A stretch of DNA of 64,000 nt, taken from assembly GCA_963844855.1 (NCBI GenBank), contig CAWJQP010000076.1, forward strand, positions 257,045-321,044, written 5' to 3'. Shown piece after piece: positions 56,252 to 64,000 of this stretch; within the stretch, counting starts at the first letter, position 1; the number at the start of each line of letters is the position of its first letter. This stretch comes from DASQDN01 sp963844855. GTDB lineage: Bacteria; Acidobacteriota; Terriglobia; Bryobacterales; Bryobacteraceae. The notes under the pieces were generated by a model. The model saw only the letters and a list, made by a program, of their open reading frames with translations. It did no database searches and was not told the DNA's origin. The position numbers and the translations under genes are program-made.

Positions 56252-58227
56252 GCGTTGGTTTCTACGGTTTGTGTATCTGCCACCAGGGCGGCAATCTCAA
56301 CAACAAATCTGGCGCCAGCCGGGTGGTTGTTCTCGACTCGAATCTGGGCCCCGTGCTCGGACACGATGTGATTCACGATCGCCAGTCCGAGTCCGGTTCC
56401 GCGCGGATTTCTGGTGAAATACGGCAGGAACAGCTTTTCTTTATCATCAGGAGAGATTCCGCAGCCTGTGTCAGCGACGGTCAGTTCAACGAAATCTGTG
56501 CCAATCGCGCTCGTACCAACGTAGAGACGCTTGACGAGAGATTCTCGCATCGCTTCCGCGGCGTTATCGATAAGATTGACAACCAGGCGCTTGAACTGTT
56601 CACGATCGATGTTCACCAGCGGAAGATCCGGGGCAAGATGCTTGCGGACTTCGATGCCTCAAGCCGTCCTGCGAACACAGCGAGCGCATTCTCGACGACT
56701 TCGTTCAAATCCGCTGGAGCAGGCTGCGCCGCAGGTAAGCGCGCGAAGTGCGAGAATTCGTCGACCAGCGTCTTCACAGTCTGTACTTCAGACGCAATGA
56801 TCTTCGAGCATTCTCGAAGAATTCGGTCCTTCTCCGGACCTCCGCCGATACGATCGAGCTGGCGTGAGATGCGTTCCGCGCAGAGTCCGATGGGTGTCAG
56901 CGGATTTTTGATCTCATGCGCGATGCGGCGCGCTATCTCATGCCAAGCGGCCGCCTTCTGCGCTCGCATCATATCGGTCGTGTCTTCGAGCACAAGGACA
57001 AAGCCGGAAGTGACACGATCATCAAGAGCCGACACGGTGATCGAAAGATGAAGAACGCGCTGCTCATCGCGGATCTCAAGCTGACTGGCAGCTACGTTCA
57101 TCCGGCGGGCGCGATTCATAAGATAGCGGATCTCAGCGGTATCTTCCGGAGTGAACAGCTCGCTCAGACGCGTGGCGCGATTGACCGCATCTACTCCCAG
57201 TAATCCCTGCAATGCGCGGTTGACTCTCTGGATTCGTCCATCGGAGGTCAGCGAAATGACACCCGTCGGAATGCTCTCCAGAATCGCTTCTGTGAATCGG
57301 CGGCGGTTCTCCAGTTCGCGGCTGTTCGCTTCGAGATCGAGCGACATTTCGTTGAAGGCGCGGACAAGCGAGGCCAATTCATCGACTGCGCCGACCTGGA
57401 CTTTCGTCCCGAGGTTGCCTTTGCGAATTTCCTGCGCGGCGGCCAGCAGCGCCGTGATCGGAACGCTGATCTGCTTGGACAGGAACAGAGCCAGCCACGT
57501 AGCAAAGAAAAGAATGAAAAGCGTGATCAAAACGAGCAATTGAAGATATGAGTTCTTGATGGCGCGTTGATCGGAGGCAAGCTGGTGATATTTTCGTATC
57601 GATTCGGCGATCTCAGTCTGAATGCGCGATAGATCGACTACGGGCGTCGTGCGTAACACGACGTCCCCATAGCGGGATTCTACGGGACCCATGTCTCTTC
57701 GCGTCCGCCGGCCCGCAGAGCCAAATAACCGCGCCGCTCGAAGGCTCCAGGCGGAGTTCGGCGATGCCGCGTTGCCGGCACGTTTTACTTAAATCGCCCT
57801 TTCCGTTCTGACGAGCTTTCTCCGCTTCGTCGGAGTTGGCCGCCCACATCGCGAGGGCGTCTGCCTTCGAACGATTCTCACGGTCGATGGCAGCCGCGAT
57901 TTCAACCAGGTTGATCTTAACGTTCTCGGCGGGCTGAGTGAACCAGCGTCGGAGGTTTATGTTTAGAACCCCAACACTGAAGAATACGAGGAAAACCACG
58001 GGCGTGATTGTTAGTGCCAACGCTCCCAGCACAAGCTTGGTTCGGATGCGCGAGCCTTCCCGGTTCTGGTGGTGATCGATCCACAACTTTACGAAGTTGC
58101 GCACCAGCATAAAGCCGAGCGTGACAGTAAGGATAAATATGAGGGTGGAGACGGCCCACACCGTATAGGTCTGTCCGGGGCTGGTGGGCCCGTAACCGCC
58201 GAAGTCGAAGGAACTTTGCCAGACCAC
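56248..58227 (-). CDS. NtrY-like membrane histidine kinase (two frameshifts, start uncertain)
   Basis: Partner kinase of the NtrC-type regulator. N-terminal helices (VWAVSTLIFILTVTLGFMLV; VLGALALTITPVVFLVFFSV), an extracytoplasmic loop, another helix (LLVLITLFILFFATWLALFL), a HAMP domain (PITALLAAAQEIRKGNLGTK), a PAS domain (ILESIPTGVISLTSDGRIQR), an H-box (WHEIARRIAHEIKNPLTPIG) and an ATPase domain (LVVNLIDNAAEAM, RGTGLGLAIVNHIVSEHG). Breaks lie near 57695 and 56655. From the GTG at 58227 the frame continues upstream with LRKRLIYIGATLLLAVLVAL but no ATG, so the true start may be further left-hand (towards 58300) or hidden by an indel. The mature protein is about 660 residues. Confidence 0.9.
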
Positions 58228-58408
58228 AAGCGCAACCAGGACGGCCAGCAGCAGCGTGGCGCCTATATAAATGAGTCGCTTGCGCAGAGACTCTCCTCTC
58301 TGGTTGATTATAACGGCGGAGGCCGGGGCACGGTTGAAGAGATATTAATGTGAGGCAGAGTACCTTTTCCAAGTTGACCGAACGTCACAGGGAGCGGAGG
58401 GACTGACA

Positions 58409-58909
58409 ATGCTGTTTCGATACGCTCTAGTGGCTGCTTTGGCTCTTCCAGTTTTTGCATTTGACGATGATGACGATCGCCGTCGTGGTCGCGGTTGGGG
58501 TTGGTCTAGAGACTCGCGTGACGATTGGGACCGCAATGGGCGGAACTCTCGTAACTCCCGTGATCCGTACTACCGGGGAGACAGGGGTTATGGCTACGGC
58601 AACGGCACCTACAGTAACGGGGGCTACGGCTCACGAGGAGACTTTTCGATCATTGATCGAACGCTGCGGGACTTGCAGGTCGCTGCGTCGAGGAATCGTG
58701 TGGATGGTCATGAGCGAGGTCATTTTAATCGCGCCATCAGTGATCTGCAGCAGATGCGGTACAACTCCCGGAACGGTGGGTTGGATACCGGCCGTCTAAG
58801 CCGCGTAATCGACGATCTCGGTGATCTAAGCCGCGCCGATCAGGTGCATCCTCGTGACCGTCAGATTCTTGCCCGAGACATGCAGGCGCTTCGATCGCTG
58901 CGATGGTAG
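58409..58909 (+). CDS. Secreted Arg/Gly/Asp-rich small protein, 166 aa
   Basis: ATG at 58409 after GGAGCGGAGGGA, giving signal peptide MLFRYALVAALALPVFAFD. The mature part starts with an Asp run, then Arg/Gly/Ser-rich low complexity (GRGWGWSRDSRDDWDRNGRN, GYGYGNGTYSNGGYGSRG) for about 70 residues, and ends in a helical domain (DRTLRDLQVAASRNRVDGHE; FNRAISDLQQMRYNSR; RLSRVIDDLGDLSRADQVHP). No family is recognised. The opposite charge of the two ends suggests a binding or matrix role, as inference only. It diverges from the NtrY-like gene. Confidence 0.7.
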   Translation: MLFRYALVAALALPVFAFDDDDDRRRGRGWGWSRDSRDDWDRNGRNSRNSRDPYYRGDRGYGYGNGTYSNGGYGSRGDFSIIDRTLRDLQVAASRNRVDGHERGHFNRAISDLQQMRYNSRNGGLDTGRLSRVIDDLGDLSRADQVHPRDRQILARDMQALRSLRW

Positions 58910-58918
58910 GTTGGGTTT

Positions 58919-59674
58919 GTGGCGGCGAGTCGCGCGTATATCGGAACCAGCGGCTGGAACTATAAACACTGGCGAAAGCTGATTTACCCGCCAAAATTTG
59001 CGCAGAAGAACTGGCTGACATTCATAGCTGATCGCTTCGATACGGTGGAAGTAAACACATCTTTCTACCGTATTCCGAAGCGGGAAACGATTGCAGCGTG
59101 GCAAGACTCCACTCCGGGGCATTTCCGCTTCGCGTTGAAAATCTGGCGCGGGATCACTCATTACCGTAAGCTCAAGAATGCAGCCGATCTGACCTCGCGC
59201 TTTCTAGAGGCCGCAGAGGTACTCGATCTTTCAAGGCGCGCTCCCTTGCTGCTTCAACTTCCACCCAATCAAAAAAGAGATATCGAAAAACTGACAGCGT
59301 ACCTAGAGGAGTTCCGCGGCCTACCGAACTCCCGGTGGCAGATCGCTGTCGAGTTTCGAAGCGATGACTGGCTGCACCGGGATGTCTATAAGGCGTTAGA
59401 TCGCCAGAAGGCTGCTTTGTGTATCCATGACATGCCAGGCAGAGGGGCCTCCGAGGAACCCAACGATGTGAATTTCGTCTATGTTCGGCGCCATGGGACG
59501 ACGGAGGGAAGGTATACGGGGAGCTATTCAAATAGTCTGGTGAGAGCAGAGGCCAGACGCGTTCGCACTTGGCTCAATGAGGGCAGGTCAGTATACGTCT
59601 ACTACAACAACGACATCGGCGGTCATGCATTTCATAACGCGGAGCAACTTCGGTCTATGATCGATGTACAGTGA
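58919..59674 (+). CDS. DUF72 (YecE-like) family protein, 251 aa
   Basis: GTG start at 58919, 9 bp after the preceding gene. The family's TIM-barrel-like start is clear: YIGTSGWNYKHWRKLIYPPK, DTVEVNTSFYRIPKRETIAA and FRFALKIWRGITHYRKLKN, with PLLLQLPPNQKRDIEKLTAY and the ending YVYYNNDIGGHAFHNAEQLR. The biochemical role of the family is not settled. The stop overlaps the GTG of the gamma-glutamyltransferase gene, suggesting cotranscription. Confidence 0.93.
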   Translation: MAASRAYIGTSGWNYKHWRKLIYPPKFAQKNWLTFIADRFDTVEVNTSFYRIPKRETIAAWQDSTPGHFRFALKIWRGITHYRKLKNAADLTSRFLEAAEVLDLSRRAPLLLQLPPNQKRDIEKLTAYLEEFRGLPNSRWQIAVEFRSDDWLHRDVYKALDRQKAALCIHDMPGRGASEEPNDVNFVYVRRHGTTEGRYTGSYSNSLVRAEARRVRTWLNEGRSVYVYYNNDIGGHAFHNAEQLRSMIDVQ

Positions 59675-61392
59675 AACGCGCTCTGATTCTTGCATGCGCT
59701 GCATGGACGCTCTTGGCACAAACTGATAACGAACCCGATCCGATCCGGACCCAGGCCCGGTCAATGGTGATTACCCGCCACGGAATCGTAGCGACTAGTC
59801 AGACGCTCGCTTCAGCGGCAGGGGTGAAGATTCTTGAGGCGGGTGGGTCAGCGATAGATGCAGCGATCGCCGCGAACGCGACACTGGGGCTGACCGAACC
59901 CAATCAGTAACGGTATTGGCGGTGATCTCTTTGCGATTGTCTATGAGGCAAAGACTAAGAAGCTCTATGGGTTAAACGCGAGCGGCTGGTCTCCCACCGG
60001 CATGACGATAGAGTTCCTTAAGACCAAGAACCAATTCACCATGCCAATGATGGGCATACATTCGGTAACAGTGCCAGGCGCTGTCGCCGGATGGGATGCG
60101 CTTCACAAGAGATTCGGCAAACTCCCCCTTTCCCACTTGCTTCAACCGGCGATCCACTATGCGCGCCAAGGCTTTCCGGTGACTGAGTTGATTGCAGAGA
60201 ACTGGAGCAGCGTCATGGCGAAGCCGAGTCTCACCATGCACCAAAATGCAACAAAACTTTATTTGACAGAGCGGCAAAGGTCCTATACCGGGCGACATCT
60301 TTCGCAATCCAGATCTTGCGAACTCGCTCGAACGTATCGCCGTTGCCGGAAAAGATGGCTTCTATCAAGGACCGATCGCTGCGGCTATCGTCGCGATTTC
60401 CAAGGAGCTTGGCGGCACGATGAGTTTGTCAGACTTGTCGGAGTTCGAAGTCGAGTGGGTTGAGCCGGTCTCTACGGACTACCGGGGATGGACGGTGACG
60501 GAGCTTCCTCCAAACGGTCAGGGCATCGCAGCATTGGCAATGCTCAACATCATGGAGCGTTTTCCGATCGGCGAGTACGGAACCGATTCAGCCAAGGCGC
60601 TCCACGTCATGATTGAAGCAAAAAAGCTCGCATATGCTGACCTCTTGCGCTATGTCGGGGATCCCAGGTTCTCGGTCGTACCGGTGAAAGAGATGATTTC
60701 CAAGCAACTCGGCATCGACCGGGCGAAGCTCATCGATGAGGAACGCGCTTCCTGCAACGTGGTTCCCTCGCAATTGATGTCCACTGGCAAAGAAACCAGG
60801 GGCCGACACGATCTATCTCTCTGTCGTTGATCGCCAAGGCAACATGGTGTCGTTCATCCAAAGCAACTTCAGCGGCTTCGGATCAGGTGTTGTTCCTGCG
60901 GGAACTGGTTTCATGCTCCAGAATCGCGGAGGGCTTTTTACTATGGAGCCGGGTCATCCGAACTCACTTGCGCCTCGAAAGCGTCCTATTCACACGATCA
61001 TCCCGGGCTTCTTATCAAAAGGCGAAACACGCATCGCATTCGGAATTATGGGCGGTTGGAATCAGGCCCAGGCGCACGCGCAATTCGTTTCAAACGTTGT
61101 CGATCATGGCATGAACATTCAGGCCGCGATGGAGGCCCCGCGGTTCACAAAGCTGACGTTCGAGGGTTGTGACGTGCAGGTAGAATCCCGCGTACCGGAG
61201 TCGACGCGGACGGAGTTAGAGAAGCTCGGACATAGCGTGCGGACCGCCGCGCCATACTCGCAGAGAGTGGGCGGAGGACAGGCGGTCATGCGCGATGAGA
61301 ACGGCACGAACTACGGCGCATCGGACCCCAGGAAAGATGGCGCGGCAATTCCAGAATCGCCACGATTTACCTCTACTAACCCACGCAAATGA
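59671..61392 (+). CDS. Gamma-glutamyltransferase, periplasmic (three frameshifts)
   Basis: Ntn-hydrolase that transfers or hydrolyses gamma-glutamyl groups, for example from glutathione. GTG start in the overlap with DUF72 and signal peptide MKRALILACAAWTLLA. Conserved parts: GVKILEAGGSAIDAAIAANA, GNGIGGDLFAIVYEAKTKKL, MGIHSVTVPGAVAGWDALHK, the autoprocessing Thr in GADTIYLSVVDRQGNMVSFI, and GGWNQAQAHAQFVSNVVDHG. Frame breaks near 59906, 60278 and 60788 cancel in total, leaving 1722 bp, an exact multiple of three; repaired length is about 573. The nucleophile region is intact, so the gene is probably functional in the organism. Confidence 0.92.
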
Positions 61393-61445
61393 TACCGGCT
61401 CAGTAAAGACGTGGGCGTTTTGAAAGCAGCGTCTATCATAGCCTT

Positions 61446-62975
61446 ATGTCCAGATACGCGGCGATCGACATCGGCAGCAATTCCCTAAGAATGCAGGCCG
61501 CCGAGGTCGTTCCGGGCGCCCCCATGCGCATCCTGGCCGCAGATCGAGAGGTGACCAGGATCGGTTCCAGCGTGTTTCGCACTGGCCGGATCAGCGACGA
61601 AGCGATCGAACTCGTATGCCAAGTATTGAAGCGAATGGTGGAGACCTACCGCAAGCTGGATGTAATTGCGGTCCGAGCAGTTGCAACGAGCGCCGTGCGC
61701 GATGCGAGCAATCAGGCTCAATTTATCGCCCGGGCGACAGAGATAGTTGGTGGACCCGTAGAGATTATTTCCGGTCCTGAGGAAGCACGCCTAATTCATC
61801 TTGGGGTGCAGTCGCGATGGCCTCATCCAAAGGAACGAGTTCTCATCGTCGATGTTGGCGGGGGTAGCGCCGAGTTCATCGTGGGAGAGAACGGCGAGAT
61901 GAAAGAAGGTGTCTCGCGGCCGCTCGGAGCAGTGCGCCTGACCGAGGTATTCCTGAAGGAAGATCCGCCTACCCCTTTGGAGTTGCATCGACTCCAGAAG
62001 TTCATTGAAGAAAAGTTCGAGCCAGCCCGCAGGCGTATCAAGGACATGAGCTTCGACCGCGTCATCTGCACGTCAGCAACCGCGGCAGCCATTGTCAGCG
62101 CGATTCAGGCAGTTCCCAGGGCCAAGCGTGACGATGCCGATCGCCAGCGTGCGAAGACATCCGAGGTACGACGTCTGTTCCAGGAACTTATCACCCGGCC
62201 GCTCGCCGAGCGGAAGAAGATTGCAGGCATCGGTCCGCGCCGAGCCGAGATCATTGTTGGCGGCACGGCTGTTTTTTTGCGCGTGCTCGAATCGCTGAAG
62301 TTGTCCTCGATGTACTATTCCTCGGCTGGAGTGCGTGACGGCGTTATCGCAGACCTGGCTGCGCGCGGTGTCGGGCGCGAACGATCACGTTTGAACCGGC
62401 CCCAAGTCAAGATGGTTGAAGGGATGTGCCGGAAGTTCAATGTCGACGTGAAGAATGCGAAACAGGTTGCGCAGTTGGCCGCCGACCTGTTCAACTCTCT
62501 TGCCATTCTGCATACCTTAGCTCCGGATACCGGCAAGCTGCTGGAAGCCGCCGCCTTCCTACACAACACCGGGCATTTTATTAGCGACACAGGTCATCAC
62601 AAGCACTCTGCCTACATCGTCACCAATTCCGATATGCCTGGGTACACGGACCGGGAACGACAACTTGTGGCGCTACTTTGCAGGTATCACCGCAAGTCGT
62701 TGCCATCTGCACGTCACGAGGCGTTTCGCTTGCTGCAACCGGACGAGAAACGTATCATTCAGATGCTGACGCCGATTCTACGAATCGCGGTCGGTTTAGA
62801 TGCCGGGAACGAACAGAAGATCAGCAATATAGAGATCGGTATTGTCAATAAGGTGGTTAACGTTTCGGTGAAGGGCGCCGGAGACCTCGACCTCGAGTTG
62901 TGGGCAGCCGATCGTGCCGCGGATTCCTTTCGCCAGATCTATGAAGTTCCGATGAATATCATCCGAGCAAAGTAA
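61446..62975 (+). CDS. ppx: Ppx/GppA-type exopolyphosphatase / pppGpp phosphatase with HD domain, 509 aa
   Basis: Actin-fold phosphatase of the Ppx/GppA group: RYAAIDIGSNSLRMQAAEVV, ADREVTRIGSSVFRTGRISD, VRAVATSAVRDASNQAQFIA and LIVDVGGGSAEFIVGENGEM carry the phosphate-binding loops. The C-terminal third is an HD-type helical domain with FLHNTGHFISDTGHHKHSAY. It may cleave polyphosphate or convert pppGpp to ppGpp; sequence alone cannot decide between them. Intact. It lies 6 bp upstream of a CHAD protein, which supports a polyphosphate role. Confidence 0.93.
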   Translation: MSRYAAIDIGSNSLRMQAAEVVPGAPMRILAADREVTRIGSSVFRTGRISDEAIELVCQVLKRMVETYRKLDVIAVRAVATSAVRDASNQAQFIARATEIVGGPVEIISGPEEARLIHLGVQSRWPHPKERVLIVDVGGGSAEFIVGENGEMKEGVSRPLGAVRLTEVFLKEDPPTPLELHRLQKFIEEKFEPARRRIKDMSFDRVICTSATAAAIVSAIQAVPRAKRDDADRQRAKTSEVRRLFQELITRPLAERKKIAGIGPRRAEIIVGGTAVFLRVLESLKLSSMYYSSAGVRDGVIADLAARGVGRERSRLNRPQVKMVEGMCRKFNVDVKNAKQVAQLAADLFNSLAILHTLAPDTGKLLEAAAFLHNTGHFISDTGHHKHSAYIVTNSDMPGYTDRERQLVALLCRYHRKSLPSARHEAFRLLQPDEKRIIQMLTPILRIAVGLDAGNEQKISNIEIGIVNKVVNVSVKGAGDLDLELWAADRAADSFRQIYEVPMNIIRAK

Positions 62976-62981
62976 ATCATA

Positions 62982-63880
62982 ATGACTGACTCCATGCGTG
63001 ACTTCGCTAGTGCAAAGACGACCGACTTATTGAAGGACCTTGTGGCGGCGTTGAACGCGGCCGAGCGAGCACCCGATGTGGAGACGGTTCATAAAGTACG
63101 AGTAGCCATTCGCAGACTCCAGCAAGCATTGCGGTTGTTTCGCCCTTATCTCTCGAAGAAGGGCGTAACGAAGATCAAAGTAGAATTGCGGGCGATCATG
63201 GATGTCGCTGGAGAGCTTCGAAATCGCGATATAGCGGTCGAGTTGGTGAAGGATGCCAAGGGGGGCTCCGAGTCATTGATCGAGAATCTTCTTGCGCAGC
63301 GCGCCGAGTTCAATCAGGAGTTCGCTAACGTGTTGCGACGGAGTGCGAGGCCCGATTTAGCTCTTATGTGGCGCTCCAAATTGGGACTTCATACCTCATG
63401 AAGGCGCTTTGGAAGGATTCGTTGAACCTTCGCGAGAATCTGCAGCGGCGGATGCCGAAGCTAGCGCGACGTTACTTCGATGAGGGCGACAAAGCGCTCG
63501 CCGAAGGAACGGACTGGGACCAGATGCACCAGTTCCGCTTGCAAACAAAGCGCTTCCGCTACACTCTGGAGACATTTCGCGAGCTGTACGGTCCAGGAAT
63601 AGAGAAGCGGATCGATTCGCTGAAGAAGCTCCAGACCTATCTCGGAGACATTAACGACTGCATTGTGACGACCGAGCTGCTGAAATCCTCTGAGGAGAGC
63701 GAGGACGTCCGCGCCAAGCTTGAAGATAAGGCGGCGAAGCTTACTAAGAAACTCCGGGAGTACTGGGCTGAGACTTTTACCGTCGGTCGCCCACGAACAT
63801 TGTGGACGCGGTATCTCGTCAACTATGCATGCCGGCCAACTAACATCCCACGTTCCCGTCGATTAGCGGCTCGGAAATAA
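62982..63880 (+). CDS. CHAD-domain polyphosphate-associated protein (one frameshift)
   Basis: The all-helical CHAD domain has conserved histidines and basic residues binding polyphosphate. Seen here: VETVHKVRVAIRRLQQALRL (first helix with H-K-x-R-V-x-x-R-R), IMDVAGELRNRDIAVELV and, in the second frame, DWDQMHQFRLQTKRFRYTLE with the repeated H-x-x-R-x-x-x-K-R-x-R motif, then LQTYLGDINDCIVTTELL. The frame breaks near 63390; the span is two bases over whole codons. About 299 residues when repaired. It follows ppx by 6 bp, forming a phosphatase/CHAD pair common in polyphosphate metabolism. Confidence 0.9.
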
Positions 63881-63926
63881 TGCAGAAGCTACTAATGACG
63901 CGATATATTGGAAAGAGACCCACCAC

Positions 63927-64000
63927 TGGGAGGTCGTCTAACGGTAAGACTGCGGCCTCTGGAGCCGCGTATCGGGGTTCGAATCCCTGCCTCCCAGCCA
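63927..64000 (+). tRNA. tRNA-Gln (anticodon CUG)
   Basis: TGGGAGG at the 5' end pairs with CCTCCCA near the 3' end, followed by G and an encoded CCA. The anticodon stem GCGGC/GCCGC encloses the loop CTCTGGA, giving anticodon CTG, read as CUG (Gln, CAG codons). The T loop GGTTCGAATCC is normal. The gene reaches the last base of the window, with a complete 74-nt length. Confidence 0.95.

Overview
The window looks like a chromosomal segment of a soil-type acidobacterium of the Solibacteres/Bryobacterales group. The main evidence is three long secreted proteins carrying the Solibacter-type C-terminal beta domain known as TIGR03437. These occur beside NHL-repeat, BACON-domain and VIT/VWA proteins, a Kgd-type 2-oxoglutarate enzyme, and many GTG/TTG starts in moderately GC-rich DNA. 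There is no rRNA, CRISPR array, transposase or phage block. One tRNA-Gln closes the window.

Layout. 1-5.3 kb: the 5' two thirds of uvrA with a small PGPGW membrane gene upstream, a tiny ORF, then an amidohydrolase / ECF sigma / anti-sigma operon. 5.3-10.2 kb: a GNAT enzyme, a 909-residue NHL-repeat protein, two small conserved-looking genes and a beheaded Uma2 remnant. 10.2-22.7 kb: VIT/VWA protein, sulfatase, glycosyltransferase, sigma-54 activator, RlpA, a lysine-rich micro-peptide with its own promoter and terminator, der, an enolase-superfamily enzyme, typA and a zincin. 22.6-27 kb: a four-gene MacAB-like ABC exporter. 27.2-32.9 kb: a 1190-residue secreted metalloprotease and a hybrid kinase with a solute-binding sensor. 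32.9-38 kb: kgd and a membrane histidine kinase. 38.2-43.4 kb: a nucleotide-transporter/HEAT fusion followed by a cyclic-nucleotide-binding protein, a soluble kinase, a receiver protein and a cobalamin adenosyltransferase. 43.5-45.2 kb: HtrA protease and a DUF1801 protein. 45.3-53 kb: a tightly overlapping pilus / type II secretion assembly operon read leftwards (lolA, gspF, gspE, pilM, pilN, pilO, a PilP-like gene, and a pseudopilin with a proline/glutamine repeat tail). 53.1-58.3 kb: another TIGR03437 protein and an NtrY/NtrC pair. 58.4-64 kb: a secreted small protein, DUF72, gamma-glutamyltransferase, Ppx/GppA phosphatase, CHAD protein and tRNA-Gln.

How the genes fit together. Much of the content concerns the envelope and the outside of the cell: secreted enzymes, an assembly machine, lipoprotein transport, ABC export, HtrA quality control and RlpA. 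Sensing is handled by at least four kinases, two sigma-54 activators and one ECF sigma system. The Ppx and CHAD genes sit together and both families handle polyphosphate.

Quality warning. At least 27 reading-frame breaks interrupt otherwise well conserved genes. They cluster in 1-5.3 kb and again from 34 kb to the end, while 5.3-23.7 kb and 23.8-34.7 kb are clean. Most can be repaired by a one- or two-base change, so I read them as sequence or assembly indels rather than gene decay. Broken genes are therefore given as single full-span features.
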